Assembly (NCBI RefSeq): GCF_003402415.2
Contig: NZ_AP036014.1
Location: 1,550,001-1,614,000 of the forward strand
Direction of reading: 5' to 3'
DNA: 64,000 nt
Source: Cupidesulfovibrio sp000226255
GTDB lineage: Bacteria; Desulfobacterota; Desulfovibrionia; Desulfovibrionales; Desulfovibrionaceae
Every line of letters starts with the position of its first letter. The stretch's first letter is position 1. Positions 50,959 through 60,700 of this stretch are shown piece after piece. Below the pieces are notes generated by a model, which did not search any database, was not told the DNA's origin, and saw only the letters and a list, made by a program, of their open reading frames with translations. The position numbers were made by a program, and so were the translations under genes.

Positions 50959-51758
50959 TGACGCACGACACGCACGACAACGATACGCTGGTGATCGGAG
51001 GGACGGCTCTGACAAGCCGCCTCTTCATCGGCACCGGCAAGTACGGCACAGACTCCCTCATCCCTGACGTGGCCGGGGCCTCGGGCTCCCAGGTCATCAC
51101 CGTGGCGCTGCGGCGCGTGGACCTGGCCAACCCCAGGTCCAACGTGCTGGCCCACATTCCGCCGCACATGCGGCTGTTGCCGAACACCTCCGGCGCGCGG
51201 ACGGCCGACGAGGCCGTCCGCATCGCCCGGCTGGCGCAGGCCGCCGGGTGCGGCAACTGGATCAAGATCGAGGTCATTTCCGACAGCCGCTTTCTGCTGC
51301 CGGACGGCTACGCCACGGCCCGCGCCACGGAAACGCTGGCCAAGGAAGGCTTCGTGGTGCTGCCGTACATGAACCCCGACCTGTACGTTGCGCGCGACCT
51401 GGTCAACGCCGGGGCCGCCGCCGTCATGCCCCTTGGCGCGCCCATCGGCACCAACCGGGGGTTGCGCACCGCCGAGATGATCGGCGTGCTCATAGAGGAA
51501 ATCGACCTGCCGGTCATCGTGGACGCGGGCATCGGCAAGCCCTCGCAAGCCTGCGAGGCCATGGAGATGGGCGCTGCCGCGTGCCTCGTGAACACGGCCA
51601 TAGCCACGGCGGGCAACCCGGTGGCCATGGCCCGCGCCTTTGGCCAGGCTGTGCGCGCCGGACGCGCGGCATACCTTTCGGGCGCGGGACCTGTGGCTGC
51701 GGCGACTGCGGACGGGGCCAGCGCCTCGTCGCCGCTGACGGGTTTTCTGGGGGAATAG
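50958..51758 (+). CDS. thiG: Thiazole synthase ThiG
   Basis: 266-aa barrel enzyme that builds the thiazole phosphate from deoxyxylulose-5-phosphate, dehydroglycine and sulfur from ThiS. Landmarks are SRLFIGTGKYGT, VALRRVD, LPNTSGARTADEAVRIARLA, the Schiff-base lysine Lys103 in NWIKIEVISD, VMPLGAPIGTNRGL and VDAGIGKPSQACEAMEMGAAACLVNTAIATAG. GTG start overlaps the thiS stop and follows GGGAGGGGG. Operon partner of ThiS and ThiH. Confidence 0.96.
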   Translation: MTHDTHDNDTLVIGGTALTSRLFIGTGKYGTDSLIPDVAGASGSQVITVALRRVDLANPRSNVLAHIPPHMRLLPNTSGARTADEAVRIARLAQAAGCGNWIKIEVISDSRFLLPDGYATARATETLAKEGFVVLPYMNPDLYVARDLVNAGAAAVMPLGAPIGTNRGLRTAEMIGVLIEEIDLPVIVDAGIGKPSQACEAMEMGAAACLVNTAIATAGNPVAMARAFGQAVRAGRAAYLSGAGPVAAATADGASASSPLTGFLGE

Positions 51759-51877
51759 CCGGGCCGGGTGGGGCAGGAGAAGGGCCGCTGCATGCGGTAT
51801 TCCACCGGATGCCCATCCCGTCCGTCCAGTATCCGCGTTCGCCGTCCCCCCGCGTCTTCCCGCACAAGGAGCAGGAC

Positions 51878-53194
51878 ATGAGCATGTACGACGTGGTCCG
51901 CGAATGGACCCCCCGCGTGGCGGACGCCCCCCTGCGCGCCTTCATGGATGCCGCCACGCCGGGTGACGTGGCCCGGGTGCTGCGCAAGGAACGCCTTTTT
52001 CCGCACGACCTGCTGACCCTGCTTTCTCCGGCGGCGGCCACCCAACTGGAAGCCATGGCCCGCCGCGCCCGCGAACTGACCGTGCGCCACTTCGGCCGCA
52101 CCATCCAGCTGTTCACCCCGCTGTACCTTTCCAACCACTGCACCAACCAGTGTCGCTACTGCGGCTTCAACGCGCGCAACCACATTCCCCGCCAGCGTTT
52201 GACGGACGAGGAAATAGTGGCCGAGGGCCGCGCCATTGCCGCCACCGGGCTGCGCCACCTGCTGCTGCTCACCGGCGACGCGCGCCACGTTTCCGGGCCG
52301 GAGTACATCGCCCATGCCGCGCGCCTGCTGGCCCCGCTGTTCCCCTCGCTGTCGGTGGAGGTCTATTCGCTGGCAGACGAGGAATACGCGCTGCTGGTGG
52401 ACGCGGGCATCGACGGCATGACCATGTTCCAGGAGACTTACAACGAGACCCTGTACCCGGACCTGCACCCCGCAGGCCCCAAGCGCGACTATCATTTCCG
52501 CCTGGACGCGCCGGAGCGCGCCGCCCGCGCGGGCATGCGCAGCGTGGGGTTGGGCGCGCTGCTGGGGCTGGACGATTGGCGGCGCGACGCCTTCTTCACC
52601 GCCCTGCACGGCGAATGGCTGCAACGCCACTATCCCTACGTGGATGTAAGCTTTTCCGTGCCGCGCCTGCGCCCGCACGCCGGGGCCTTCCAGCCCGCGC
52701 ACGCGGTGTCCGACCGCGACCTGGTGCAGGTCATCCTGGCCTACCGTATCTTCATGCCCAGCGCGGGGATTACCGTATCCACCCGTGAACGGGCGGACCT
52801 GCGCGACAACCTGATTCCCCTCGGGGTCACCCGCATGTCCGCCGGGGTGAGTACCGCAGTCGGCGGCCATGCCGGTCGTGCGCAAGACGGCCATGCCGTC
52901 CGTACGCAAGACGGCCACGCCGTCCGCAAGGATGTGGAAGGGCAGGGAGATGCCGATGGCGCCACCCCGCAGTTCGTGATTTCCGACCCGCGCAGCGCCG
53001 ACGAAATGGCCGTCGCCATTGCCGCGCGCGGCTACCAGCCGGTGTACAAGGACTGGGAATCGGTGCTGGACGGCGGGTATGGGTGTGGGATAGCGTGCGC
53101 CGCGCGACGCACCCCGTCTGGTGAGCGTACGGATGAGCTTGCCGGGCAGCCAGCAGGGGCATCTGCCCCGCCCCCCCGCCCGGCAGCCTGCTGA
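51878..53194 (+). CDS. thiH: Radical SAM tyrosine lyase ThiH
   Basis: 438-aa 2-iminoacetate synthase that cleaves tyrosine to give dehydroglycine (and p-cresol) for ThiG. The radical SAM cluster motif is Cys88-x3-Cys92-x2-Cys95 (HCTNQCRYCGFNARN). The barrel continues with HLLLLTGDARHVSGPEYI and MTMFQETYNETLYPDLHPAGPKRDYHFRLDAPERAARAGMRSVGLGALLGLDDWR. The protein is about 60 residues longer than E. coli ThiH (377): an insertion near residues 325-360 made of 24-bp repeats, and a Pro/Ala tail of about 25 residues. Start ATG 51878 follows AAGGAGC. Confidence 0.93.
   Translation: MSMYDVVREWTPRVADAPLRAFMDAATPGDVARVLRKERLFPHDLLTLLSPAAATQLEAMARRARELTVRHFGRTIQLFTPLYLSNHCTNQCRYCGFNARNHIPRQRLTDEEIVAEGRAIAATGLRHLLLLTGDARHVSGPEYIAHAARLLAPLFPSLSVEVYSLADEEYALLVDAGIDGMTMFQETYNETLYPDLHPAGPKRDYHFRLDAPERAARAGMRSVGLGALLGLDDWRRDAFFTALHGEWLQRHYPYVDVSFSVPRLRPHAGAFQPAHAVSDRDLVQVILAYRIFMPSAGITVSTRERADLRDNLIPLGVTRMSAGVSTAVGGHAGRAQDGHAVRTQDGHAVRKDVEGQGDADGATPQFVISDPRSADEMAVAIAARGYQPVYKDWESVLDGGYGCGIACAARRTPSGERTDELAGQPAGASAPPPRPAAC
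52865..52933. repeat. 24-bp tandem repeat inside thiH
   Basis: Two 24-bp units (52865-52888 and 52889-52912) and a third shortened to 21 bp (52913-52933). Encodes a GHAxRxQD-type repeat. In frame, so copy-number change keeps the gene open. Confidence 0.8.
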
Positions 53195-53315
53195 CCGGCA
53201 GCCCCCGCGCGCCACGGCTCGACCGTTTCGTCGGCCGCCGGACACGCGAAAAAGGGCGGGCAGGCGGACCTCTCGCGAGGTGCGGCCATCGCAATCCCCC
53301 CTTTCAGGAGCTTTC

Positions 53316-53936
53316 GTGAGCATTCTCTCCGACGGTCTCGCCCGGTATCTCGAACATGACCACCTTGAACGCATGGCCGCGGCCCGCGTGGGCATCGCGG
53401 GGGCAGGGGGCCTTGGCTCCAACTGCGCCGCCATGCTGGTGCGCAGCGGTCTGCGCCGTCTCGTGGTGGCCGACCGCGACGTGGTCGAACCCTCCAATCT
53501 CAATCGCCAGCAGTACCAGCCGTTTCATCTGGGCAAGTCCAAGGTGGACGCGCTGGCGGAAAGCCTGCGCATCATCGAGCCGCGTCTGGTGGTCACCGCC
53601 CGGCGCGTGGAACTGACCCCCACCAACGTGGCCGACGTGTTCGCCGGGTGCGACATCCTGGTGGAAGCCCTGGACGAGCCCGAGGCCAAGCGCATGTTCG
53701 TGGAAGCCGCGCTGGAAATGGGCGCGTTCGTGGTGTCCGCATCCGGCATGGGCGGCTGGGGCGGCCCGGCCATGCAGATGCGCCGCATGGGCGAGCGCAT
53801 GGTGCTGGTGGGCGATTTCACCAGCGAGGTGGGGCACGACCTGCCGCCGCTGGCCCCGCGCGTGACCATGGCGGCGGCCATGCAGGCGGATGCCGTGCTG
53901 CACCACATACTCGGACCTTGCCCCGGCTTTGTGTAA
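53316..53936 (+). CDS. thiF: ThiF-like adenylyltransferase (short form)
   Basis: 206-aa E1-like enzyme that adenylates the ThiS C-terminus. The nucleotide-binding core is RVGIAGAGGLGSNCAAMLVRSGLRRLVVADRDVVEPSNLNRQQY, then LGKSKVDALAESLRIIEP and a second-half DILVEALDEPEAKRMFVEAALEM. It is about 45 residues shorter than E. coli ThiF (251) and lacks the C-terminal zinc-binding CxxC motifs, like the short ThiF family of clostridia and deltaproteobacteria. GTG start at 53316 follows AGGAG. Its stop codon lies inside a 130-nt inverted repeat. Confidence 0.9.
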   Translation: MSILSDGLARYLEHDHLERMAAARVGIAGAGGLGSNCAAMLVRSGLRRLVVADRDVVEPSNLNRQQYQPFHLGKSKVDALAESLRIIEPRLVVTARRVELTPTNVADVFAGCDILVEALDEPEAKRMFVEAALEMGAFVVSASGMGGWGGPAMQMRRMGERMVLVGDFTSEVGHDLPPLAPRVTMAAAMQADAVLHHILGPCPGFV

Positions 53937-54061
53937 TCGGCGTCAGGGTGGGCATATGCTGCGTCAAACAGGCTTTCCGCGCGGGTCACGTACCGACGAC
54001 GTACGCTCCCCTTGCGGAGAGCCTGTTTTCCTTGCCTCTACCCACCCTGACGCCGATTACA
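53932..54061. repeat. 130-nt nested inverted repeat between thiF and thiE
   Basis: Perfect 21-base outer arms (53932-53952 and 54041-54061), an inner stem of 15 bases with one mismatch (53966-53980 and 54014-54028), and a CGTAC/GTACG core (53989-53993 and 54001-54005). The left arm includes the thiF stop codon. No T-run of note, so it is not a simple terminator; it could be a processing site or an mRNA stabiliser between the two genes. Confidence 0.8.
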
Positions 54062-54182
54062 GGCGAGGTGCCGAACCAGAGGGGCGTATTTTCGGATGGC
54101 TGTCCGGCCTGACTTTTGCCAGGTCGGCACCCGTGGCAAGAAAGCGAGTTTTTCCGTTCCATCAACCCCCAAGGAGCATCCC

Positions 54183-54836
54183 ATGCCGCGCATCCTCCCC
54201 GGCAGCACGCCGGAAGCCGACATCTACTGCCTGACCGACGAGGGGCTGTCGCGGGGGCGGTCCGCCGTGGACGTGGTGGACGCCATGCTGCGCGGGGGGG
54301 CGCGCATCGTGCAGTACCGCGAGAAGGACAAGCACGCCGGGGAGATGCTGCGCGAGTGCATGGAACTGCGCCGCATGACCCGCGAGGCCGGGGCCTGTTT
54401 CATCGTCAACGATCACGTGGACATCGCCATGCTGTGCGATGCCGACGGCGTGCACGTGGGGCAGGAGGATCTGCCCGTGCAGGCGGTGCGGCAACTGATG
54501 GGGCCGGGGCGCATCATCGGCCTTTCCACCCATTCGCCGGAGCAGGCCCGCGCCGCCGTGCAGGGCGGGGCGGACTACATCGGCGTGGGGCCCGTCTTCG
54601 CCACAAAGACCAAGAAGGACGTCTGCGCGCCCGTTGGCTTCGAGTACCTGGATTGGGTTGTGGGCAACGTCGAGTTGCCGTTCGTGGCCATCGGCGGCAT
54701 CAAGCTGCACAACATCGGGCAAGTGGCCACCCACGGCGCGCGGTGCTGTGCGCTGGTTTCGGAAATCGTGGGCGCGGACGACATTGCCGCCCGCTTCGCG
54801 GAGGCGCGAGCGGCCATGCGCACGGCGCGCGGGTAG
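54183..54836 (+). CDS. thiE: Thiamine-phosphate synthase ThiE
   Basis: 217-aa barrel enzyme that joins hydroxymethylpyrimidine diphosphate and thiazole phosphate to give thiamine phosphate. Visible landmarks are YCLTDEGLSRGRS, GARIVQYREKDK, ACFIVNDHVDIAMLCDADGVHVGQEDLP (pyrophosphate/Mg2+ site), IGLSTHSPEQARAAVQGGADYIGVGPVFATKTKKDV and VAIGGIKLHNIGQVATHGARCCALVSEIVGADDI. Start ATG 54183 follows AAGGAGC. Last gene of the thiamine cluster; thiC and thiD are not in the window. Confidence 0.95.
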   Translation: MPRILPGSTPEADIYCLTDEGLSRGRSAVDVVDAMLRGGARIVQYREKDKHAGEMLRECMELRRMTREAGACFIVNDHVDIAMLCDADGVHVGQEDLPVQAVRQLMGPGRIIGLSTHSPEQARAAVQGGADYIGVGPVFATKTKKDVCAPVGFEYLDWVVGNVELPFVAIGGIKLHNIGQVATHGARCCALVSEIVGADDIAARFAEARAAMRTARG

Positions 54837-54925
54837 CTGTCCGTCTGTCCCGGCGCAGGGCGTCGTACCTCGCCGTTTGGTAATCCCCCTCCTTGCCTCT
54901 CTTTCAGTATCCCGCCCGGCAATGT

Positions 54926-54959
54926 AAAAACGCGGCGCTCCCGAAAGGGCAGCGCCGCG
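54926..54959 (-). terminator. Terminator of EF-hand gene 1
   Basis: Stem CGCGGCGCT / AGCGCCGCG (54931-54939 and 54951-54959) extended by CCC-GAAA-GGG, with TTTTT on the minus strand after it (54926-54930). Follows the stop of the minus-strand EF-hand gene. Confidence 0.8.
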
Positions 54960-55032
54960 CTGTTCATTGCATGCAGCAACGGCATTGTATTGTTGCCGCC
55001 CGGATGGATTGCCGGGCGGGCCGCCGGATCGG

Positions 55033-56013
55033 CTAGGCGATTTCCTCCAGCAGCCCGGACACTCCGGCCGACGTGGTGGTCGAGTCCGAGGAGGCGAACA
55101 GGCTGGTGAAGTCGAACCCTTCCGAACTGCCGTAGGCGTTCATGGCCCGCCTCAGTTCGGCGGTGGAACCGGAGCCGTCCTCGCCGCGCGCAAGGCGGAG
55201 GGCCTCGGCATAGCCGGGGATGGCGGCGGCCAGTTCCTCGGTGGAGACCATGCCGTCCTTGTTGGTGTCCAGTTCGTCGTATTCTTCCTCTTCATCGTCT
55301 TCGTTCGACGAACTGGACGAACTGGCCGAACTGGCCGACGAGCCGGAAACCGCCGCCGTCAGGCTGGAATCGGACGAGGATGCCACGCCGTTCTCGATGG
55401 CGCTGGACAGTTCGTCGCCGGTGATCACGCCATCGCCGTCAAGGTCGTACTGGCTGAAGGTGTCGTCATCCAGTCCGGATTCCTCCTGCGTCAGGTCGCC
55501 GCTTTGGTCGGAGTCCGCAAGGCCCATGATCATGGCCGTGAGGGACGAATAGGCCTGCGCGGCCGCGTCGGAGGCGGCAGAGGCGTCCACGGTGAGCGTG
55601 CCGTCGTCGCCGATGCTGGCCACGCCGGAGTTGAGGGCGTCTTCAAGCTCGAAGCCGGTCACGGTGCCGTCGCCGTCCGCGTCCAGGGCGTCGAACGAGT
55701 CCTGCTCCAGCCCGGATTCCTCCAGCGAAAGCCCGCCGCTGATGTCGCTGTCCAGTTGCCCAAGCAGCGAGGCGGTCTGCGCGAAGGCCGAGCCTTCGTC
55801 GCCTTCGCTGAGCATGGCGATGAGCTTGTCGCGGTTGCTGAACAGCCCGGTTGCCTGGGTGGTGCTGCTCTCGCTGTCTTCACCGCTTGAGCCGACAAGG
55901 CTGCTGAACGTGGACGTGGCGCTCTGGGTGGCTTGCGACGCGTAGTCGCTGCTCCAGGACGCCAGCAATTCCTGTAGCGTGGAACTGCCGGAACTTATTC
56001 CCGAAATGCTCAT
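55033..56013 (-). CDS. Acidic EF-hand repeat protein (paralogue 1)
   Basis: 326-aa protein very rich in Ser, Asp, Glu and Ala. Five 12-residue EF-hand loops, two close pairs plus one: 88-99, 111-122, 167-178, 190-201 and 249-260, each starting with Asp and ending in Glu with Gly at position 6 (for example DADGDGTVTGFE). A Ser-rich stretch and an acidic stretch (NEDDEEEEYDE) separate the last. No signal peptide or membrane segment. Calcium binding is likely by family; the biological role is unknown. Start ATG 56013 follows AGGAGG. Paralogue of the next upstream gene. Confidence 0.8.
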   Translation of the reverse strand: MSISGISSGSSTLQELLASWSSDYASQATQSATSTFSSLVGSSGEDSESSTTQATGLFSNRDKLIAMLSEGDEGSAFAQTASLLGQLDSDISGGLSLEESGLEQDSFDALDADGDGTVTGFELEDALNSGVASIGDDGTLTVDASAASDAAAQAYSSLTAMIMGLADSDQSGDLTQEESGLDDDTFSQYDLDGDGVITGDELSSAIENGVASSSDSSLTAAVSGSSASSASSSSSSNEDDEEEEYDELDTNKDGMVSTEELAAAIPGYAEALRLARGEDGSGSTAELRRAMNAYGSSEGFDFTSLFASSDSTTTSAGVSGLLEEIA

Positions 56014-56342
56014 GAGTACCTCCTATCGTACCTCATGTGCGCAGCGCCGTGCTCGCCCGCAGCCCGAGGGCAGGAAAACCGTGCCGCACCATGCGGCACG
56101 GTCGCGGAAAAGCAAGAATCGCACCAGCGGCAAAGCCTGCCGGGTGCGCGATGGGCGGCGGTCGTTGCGAGAGGGCTACACCCGCCGATAACGGCGGGGA
56201 CGGGCACGAGGCGGAAGGGAAGGCCAGGGCCGGGGACGGTGAAGTTCCGTTACGGCGGAACATGGCCTGCCGGGCGGCATGGCGAGGTGGGCCGCAACGA
56301 ACCCACCCGGCAGGCGATCAGTGATGGCGAGGTGCGCGCGGA
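56014..56342. other. Intergenic region between the EF-hand genes
   Basis: 329 bp without a recognisable gene. Holds a minus-strand terminator at 56079-56101 and a second inverted repeat with 10-base arms at 56265-56274 and 56306-56315. The promoter of EF-hand gene 1 should also lie here, since the terminator separates the two genes. Confidence 0.5.
56075..56101 (-). terminator. Terminator of EF-hand gene 2 (or leader attenuator of gene 1)
   Basis: Perfect 9-bp stem CCGTGCCGC / GCGGCACGG around ACCAT (56079-56101) with TTTT after it on the minus strand (56075-56078). It lies 61 bases upstream of EF-hand gene 1 and about 240 bases after gene 2. Confidence 0.6.
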
Positions 56343-57518
56343 TCAGGCCGTCACGCCCTCTGCGGCTTCGGTTCCGGCCTGCGCAGCCTCTGCGGCGGCC
56401 GCGTCCGCCAGCACGTCGGTCAGGTCGCCCACGGCGTCGCTGGCGCCGTCGGTGGTGGTAGTGGACGAATCACCAGTGGCCGCCACGCCGCCCGAGGCGC
56501 CGGTGGCTTCAGCGCTGGTGGAGCCCGTGGTGCCGGTGGGGGCGGTTTCGAACAGGGCGGTCATCAGGCCGCCCATGTTGCCCTCGTACCGTTCCACGGC
56601 CTCTCGCGCGGCCATGCCGTAGGCCTTGCGGCCGTAACTGTTGCGCGCCACGGAACTCATGGCGTGCAATGCGCTCATGACGTCCAGCATCTGTTGCAGC
56701 GAACCGCCGAACTCGTTGGCGGTGACGCTGCCGTCGCCGTCCGCGTCGATCTGCGCGAAGCGGTCTTCGTCAAGGCCCGATTCCGATTGCGACAGGCCGC
56801 CGTTGTCGTCGGCGTCCAGCCGTTCCACGATGCGCTGGGCAATGCGCGAGGCCAGCGCCCCCACCGTAGTGGACGCGGTGTCGGTGGCAGCCGTACCGGC
56901 GGTCGTGGCGGCGGTGGTGTCCGTGCCCCCGTCGGTGGTTGTGGTCGTGCCCGTGTCCTGCTGGGCGGCCGGGGCCGTCAGGCGCACGGCCAGCTTGCCG
57001 TCCAGGGTGGCGGCAATGGCGCCCGCCAGCGCGGCGGTGGAAAGCTCGCCGGAAGAGAGCAGTCCATCGCCGTCGGTATCCAGGCCAGTAAACACGTCGC
57101 CCGCAAGGCCGGTTTCGGCGGCGGAAAGTGCGCCGTCGCCATCGGCGTCGCCTTTTTCGATGAGCAGCCCGGCCACCGCCCCGGCCTGTTCCGCCGTGGG
57201 GCCGGCGGCATCGGGCGTTTCGCCCGTGCCGGTTTCGCCCTCGGACTCGGCGCGCATCAAATCGATCAACTCGTCACGCTTGCTGCGCAGCCCGGCGCGC
57301 AGTTCGCGGGTGGTGACGGCCCCGTCGCCGTCCTCGTCCAGCGCGGCGAACGCCGCCTCGGACAACGGGGACTCGGTGGCGGAAAGGCTGCCGTCGTCGT
57401 CGGCATCCAGTTCCTCCATCATGGCCCTGGCCAGCCGGGCAGTGGCCCTGCCCCGGCCCCGGTTTCGCCACGGGCCCCATCCGTCGCACGAAACTCCTCC
57501 GCAATGTTCGATGCTCAT
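56343..57518 (-). CDS. Acidic EF-hand repeat protein (paralogue 2)
   Basis: 391-aa protein with three pairs of EF-hand loops at 38-49/61-72, 124-135/147-158 and 235-246/258-269 (for example DADGDGALSAAE and DTDGDGLLSSGE), separated by Thr/Ala/Gly-rich linkers and followed by a Thr/Ser/Gly-rich C-terminal third. No signal peptide or membrane segment. Start ATG 57518 follows GGAGG in a context nearly identical to that of paralogue 1. The even pairing suggests stable calcium modules. Function unknown; structural, calcium-buffering or surface roles are all possible. Confidence 0.78.
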   Translation of the reverse strand: MSIEHCGGVSCDGWGPWRNRGRGRATARLARAMMEELDADDDGSLSATESPLSEAAFAALDEDGDGAVTTRELRAGLRSKRDELIDLMRAESEGETGTGETPDAAGPTAEQAGAVAGLLIEKGDADGDGALSAAETGLAGDVFTGLDTDGDGLLSSGELSTAALAGAIAATLDGKLAVRLTAPAAQQDTGTTTTTDGGTDTTAATTAGTAATDTASTTVGALASRIAQRIVERLDADDNGGLSQSESGLDEDRFAQIDADGDGSVTANEFGGSLQQMLDVMSALHAMSSVARNSYGRKAYGMAAREAVERYEGNMGGLMTALFETAPTGTTGSTSAEATGASGGVAATGDSSTTTTDGASDAVGDLTDVLADAAAAEAAQAGTEAAEGVTA

Positions 57519-57706
57519 GCGTACCTCCGTCTGCCCTCCCAGGTCTGCCCGGGGCTAGCCCCCGGGGTATCAAGCCGCAACAGGAACGGCGGCAGGTTTT
57601 TCCCCGTTTCCGGAGTGCCCCGGAAGAGGCAAGTTTCGTTCCGGGGGCGTTATTTTCCGGGCTGGAACCTGACGGCGCAATGGCGGGGGGCGTGGCGGGC
57701 ATGAAA

Positions 57707-57739
57707 AACGGCGCGCCTCCGACATGGGGGCGCGCCGTT
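57707..57739 (-). terminator. Terminator of the SNF2 helicase gene
   Basis: Perfect 11-bp stem AACGGCGCGCC / GGCGCGCCGTT around an 11-base loop, followed by TTTTT on the minus strand. 52 bases after the gene's stop. Confidence 0.85.
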
Positions 57740-57790
57740 GTTCGTCGCATGGGGCTGGCAGGGCAGGGGCGGGCAGTGGGCAGCCGTCCG

Positions 57791-60700
57791 CTACACGTCG
57801 AACAGCATTTCCAGGTCTTCGCGGGTCAGCGACTTCCAGGCTTCCTGGCCGGGGATGATGGCCTCGGCCACGCCGCGCTTCATGTCCTGCAACTTCAGTA
57901 TCTTTTCTTCCACCGTGTTTTCGCAGATCAGCTTGTAGCTGAACACCTGCCGGGTCTGGCCGATGCGGTGCGTGCGGTCGGTGGCCTGGCTTTCCACGGC
58001 GGGGTTCCACCACGGGTCGTAGTGGATGACGTAGTCGGCCGAGGTCAGGTTAAGGCCCGTGCCGCCCGCCTTCAGCGAAATGAGGAAGATGGGAATCTCG
58101 GGCGTGTTGTTGAAGCGGTCCACCTGCTCGAAGCGGTCCTTGCTGGTGCCGTCCAGGTAGCAGAAGGGAATGGCGTTGATCTGCAGCCACGAGCGGATGA
58201 TGTGCAGCATCTGCACGAACTGCGAGAACACCAGCACCTTGTGGCCTTCCTCCACGATGTCGGTGATCATGTCCTTGAAGGCGTCGAACTTGCCGGAGGG
58301 CAGGTTGGTGGTCAGCCCCGGCATGTCCAGCTTCAGAAGGCGCGGGTGGCAGCAGATCTGGCGCAGCTTCAGCAGCGCGTCGAGGATGGACATCTGGCTC
58401 TTGGCGATGCCCTTCTCGTCCACGTCGGCCATCACCTGTTCCTTCAGCTTGCGGGCAAGGGCGGTGTACAGTTCCGCCTGCTCTTCGGCCAGGGCGCAGT
58501 AGTAGGTGTTCTCGATCTTGGGCGGCAGGTCTTTGGCCACCTCGGACTTGGTGCGCCGCAAAATGAACGGGCGCACGCGCGTGCGCAGGTAGTCCAGGGT
58601 TTCGCTGTCGCCGTCCTTGATGGGCTTGATGATGCCCCGCTGGAAGGCGTGCTGCGACCCCAGAAAGCCGGGCATCAGGAACTCGAACAGCGACCACAGC
58701 TCGAACAGGTTGTTCTCGATGGGCGTGCCCGACAGGCACAGCCGCATGCGGGCGTTGATGCGCCGCACCGAACGCGCCGTGATGGTGTTGGGGTTCTTGA
58801 TGTTCTGGGCTTCGTCCAGGATGATCGAGTTGAACTCGTGCTCCTGCAACTCTTCCAGGTCGCGTCGCAAGAGGGCGTAGGTGGTGACCACCAGGTCCGA
58901 TTCGTCGATGCGGCGGAACATGCCCTCGCGCCGGGTGCCGTAGATGATCAGGCGGCGCAGCTCGGGCACGAACTTCTGGGCTTCACGGTCCCAGTTGGGC
59001 AGCACCGAGGTGGGCACCACGATCAGGTTTGGCCCCTCGGCCCCGCGTTCCACCATGTGCTGGATGAACGAGAGGGTCTGGATGGTCTTGCCGAGGCCCA
59101 TTTCGTCGGCAAGGATGCCGCCGAAGCCGTATTCGCGCAGGAAGTTGAGGTACGACAGCCCCTGCTGCTGGTAGCCGCGCAGCGAGGCGGTAAGCCCCTT
59201 GGGCGGATCAATGGGCCGGATCTCGCGGAAATTGCGGATCTTGTCGCGCAGGCTGTTCCAGAAGGGGTCGGTCTGGGCGTCGGGCAGGTCGTCCAGCAGG
59301 CTGTCCAGCACCGGGGCCTCGAACTGCTGGAACTGCTTCTGCGGCGGCTTTTCCGGGTCCAGGCCAAGGGCCTGCAACTTGTGGGCGATGCGCTTCAGCC
59401 AGGCCTCGGGCAGGCTGGTGTACGAGCCGTCCTTCAACTGCACGTAGCGCTTGCCCTGGCTCCAGGCCTTCCAGATCTTGTCGATGGGCACCTTCTGGCC
59501 ATCGTACTCCACGGTGATGTCGAGCGAGAACCACTTGTCTTCCTCGCTGCTTTCCACCTTGGCCGTGATGATGGGCTGCGACAGGCGCACCTTGTAGCGC
59601 GACAAGGCCTTTTCGCCGTACACCCGGTACAGTTCCACCAGCTTGGGGTACGCATCGAGCAGGAAGTTGATGGCCTCTTCCGGCTCCAGGAACCACATGC
59701 GGTTGCTGCGCGGCTGAAAGCGCATTTCGGCCAGCAGCGCGGTAAGCGACGCCTCTTCTTCCTGATGGCGGCGGATGAGGCAGGTGTGGCCGTCGATGGT
59801 GTAGCTGCCGGTCTGGAAGTCGGGGTTGGGGCCGGGCAGGTAGAATTCGCCGTGCACCGTCTCGTAGATGTTCTGGATTTCCAGGGTCAGCAGGCTGCCT
59901 TCCTCGTCCAGGAACAACTTTGGGTTGTACGTGGCCGGCTGGAAGATGGGTTCCATGTGCTTCAGGAACTCTTCCTGCCCGTACAGGTCGCTGGTGGGCA
60001 GCTTGGTCCACACCCGGTCGAGGAATTCGGAAATGTCTTCCTGCGGGATGACCGGGGGCTGGCGGACGAGGTCCTGCACCAGTTGCGAGTTCAGGCTGGT
60101 GTGCACGGGGTAGAACCCCTTGTTCCAGCACACCCACAGCGGCATCTGGCCGTGGAAGGTCACCTCGCTGCCGATGATGGAGAACGGCTGCTTGCCCTCG
60201 CGGTGCAGCATCACGTCGAACGACAGCCCGTCATCGGCCAGTTGCGGCTTCAGCTTCAGGCGCATGGAGGTGCGTTCGATGCGGCAGGGCTGGTCGGTGT
60301 CGCCCCAGAACAGGTAGTATTCGTTGCGGATGGCCCACAAAAACCAGGTCAGCAGACCGTCCGGCACCTCTATGCGGTGGCCGTAGTAGTCCACGATCTG
60401 GCCGATCTGCTGCGCCACCTGCGCCAACTGGGGCGAAAGTTCGCACCAGTCGGGGTTGCGCAGGATCTGTTCCAGCGTGATTTCGTTGTGCACGGTGGAC
60501 AGGCCGGACTTGTTCTGGCGGCCCCGGAACAGCGAAACCAGAAGCCTCCCCGGCTCGGGGTGAAAGCGGAAGATCAGGTAGTGCTGGCCCGCCTCCGGCT
60601 CGATGGCGGTAGAGAAGAAGGCGCGGAAATTCTGCCGCCATTCGGTCTTGGGCCGGGCGGGTTCCTCGCCGCCGGGGCGCGTGTCCAGCGTCGAGAGCAT

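Noticed and set aside
53095..53194. Pro/Ala-rich ThiH C-terminus as a separate gene or frameshift.
   Set aside because: No sign of a frameshift; it is simply an in-frame tail, and thiF has its own ribosome binding site downstream.
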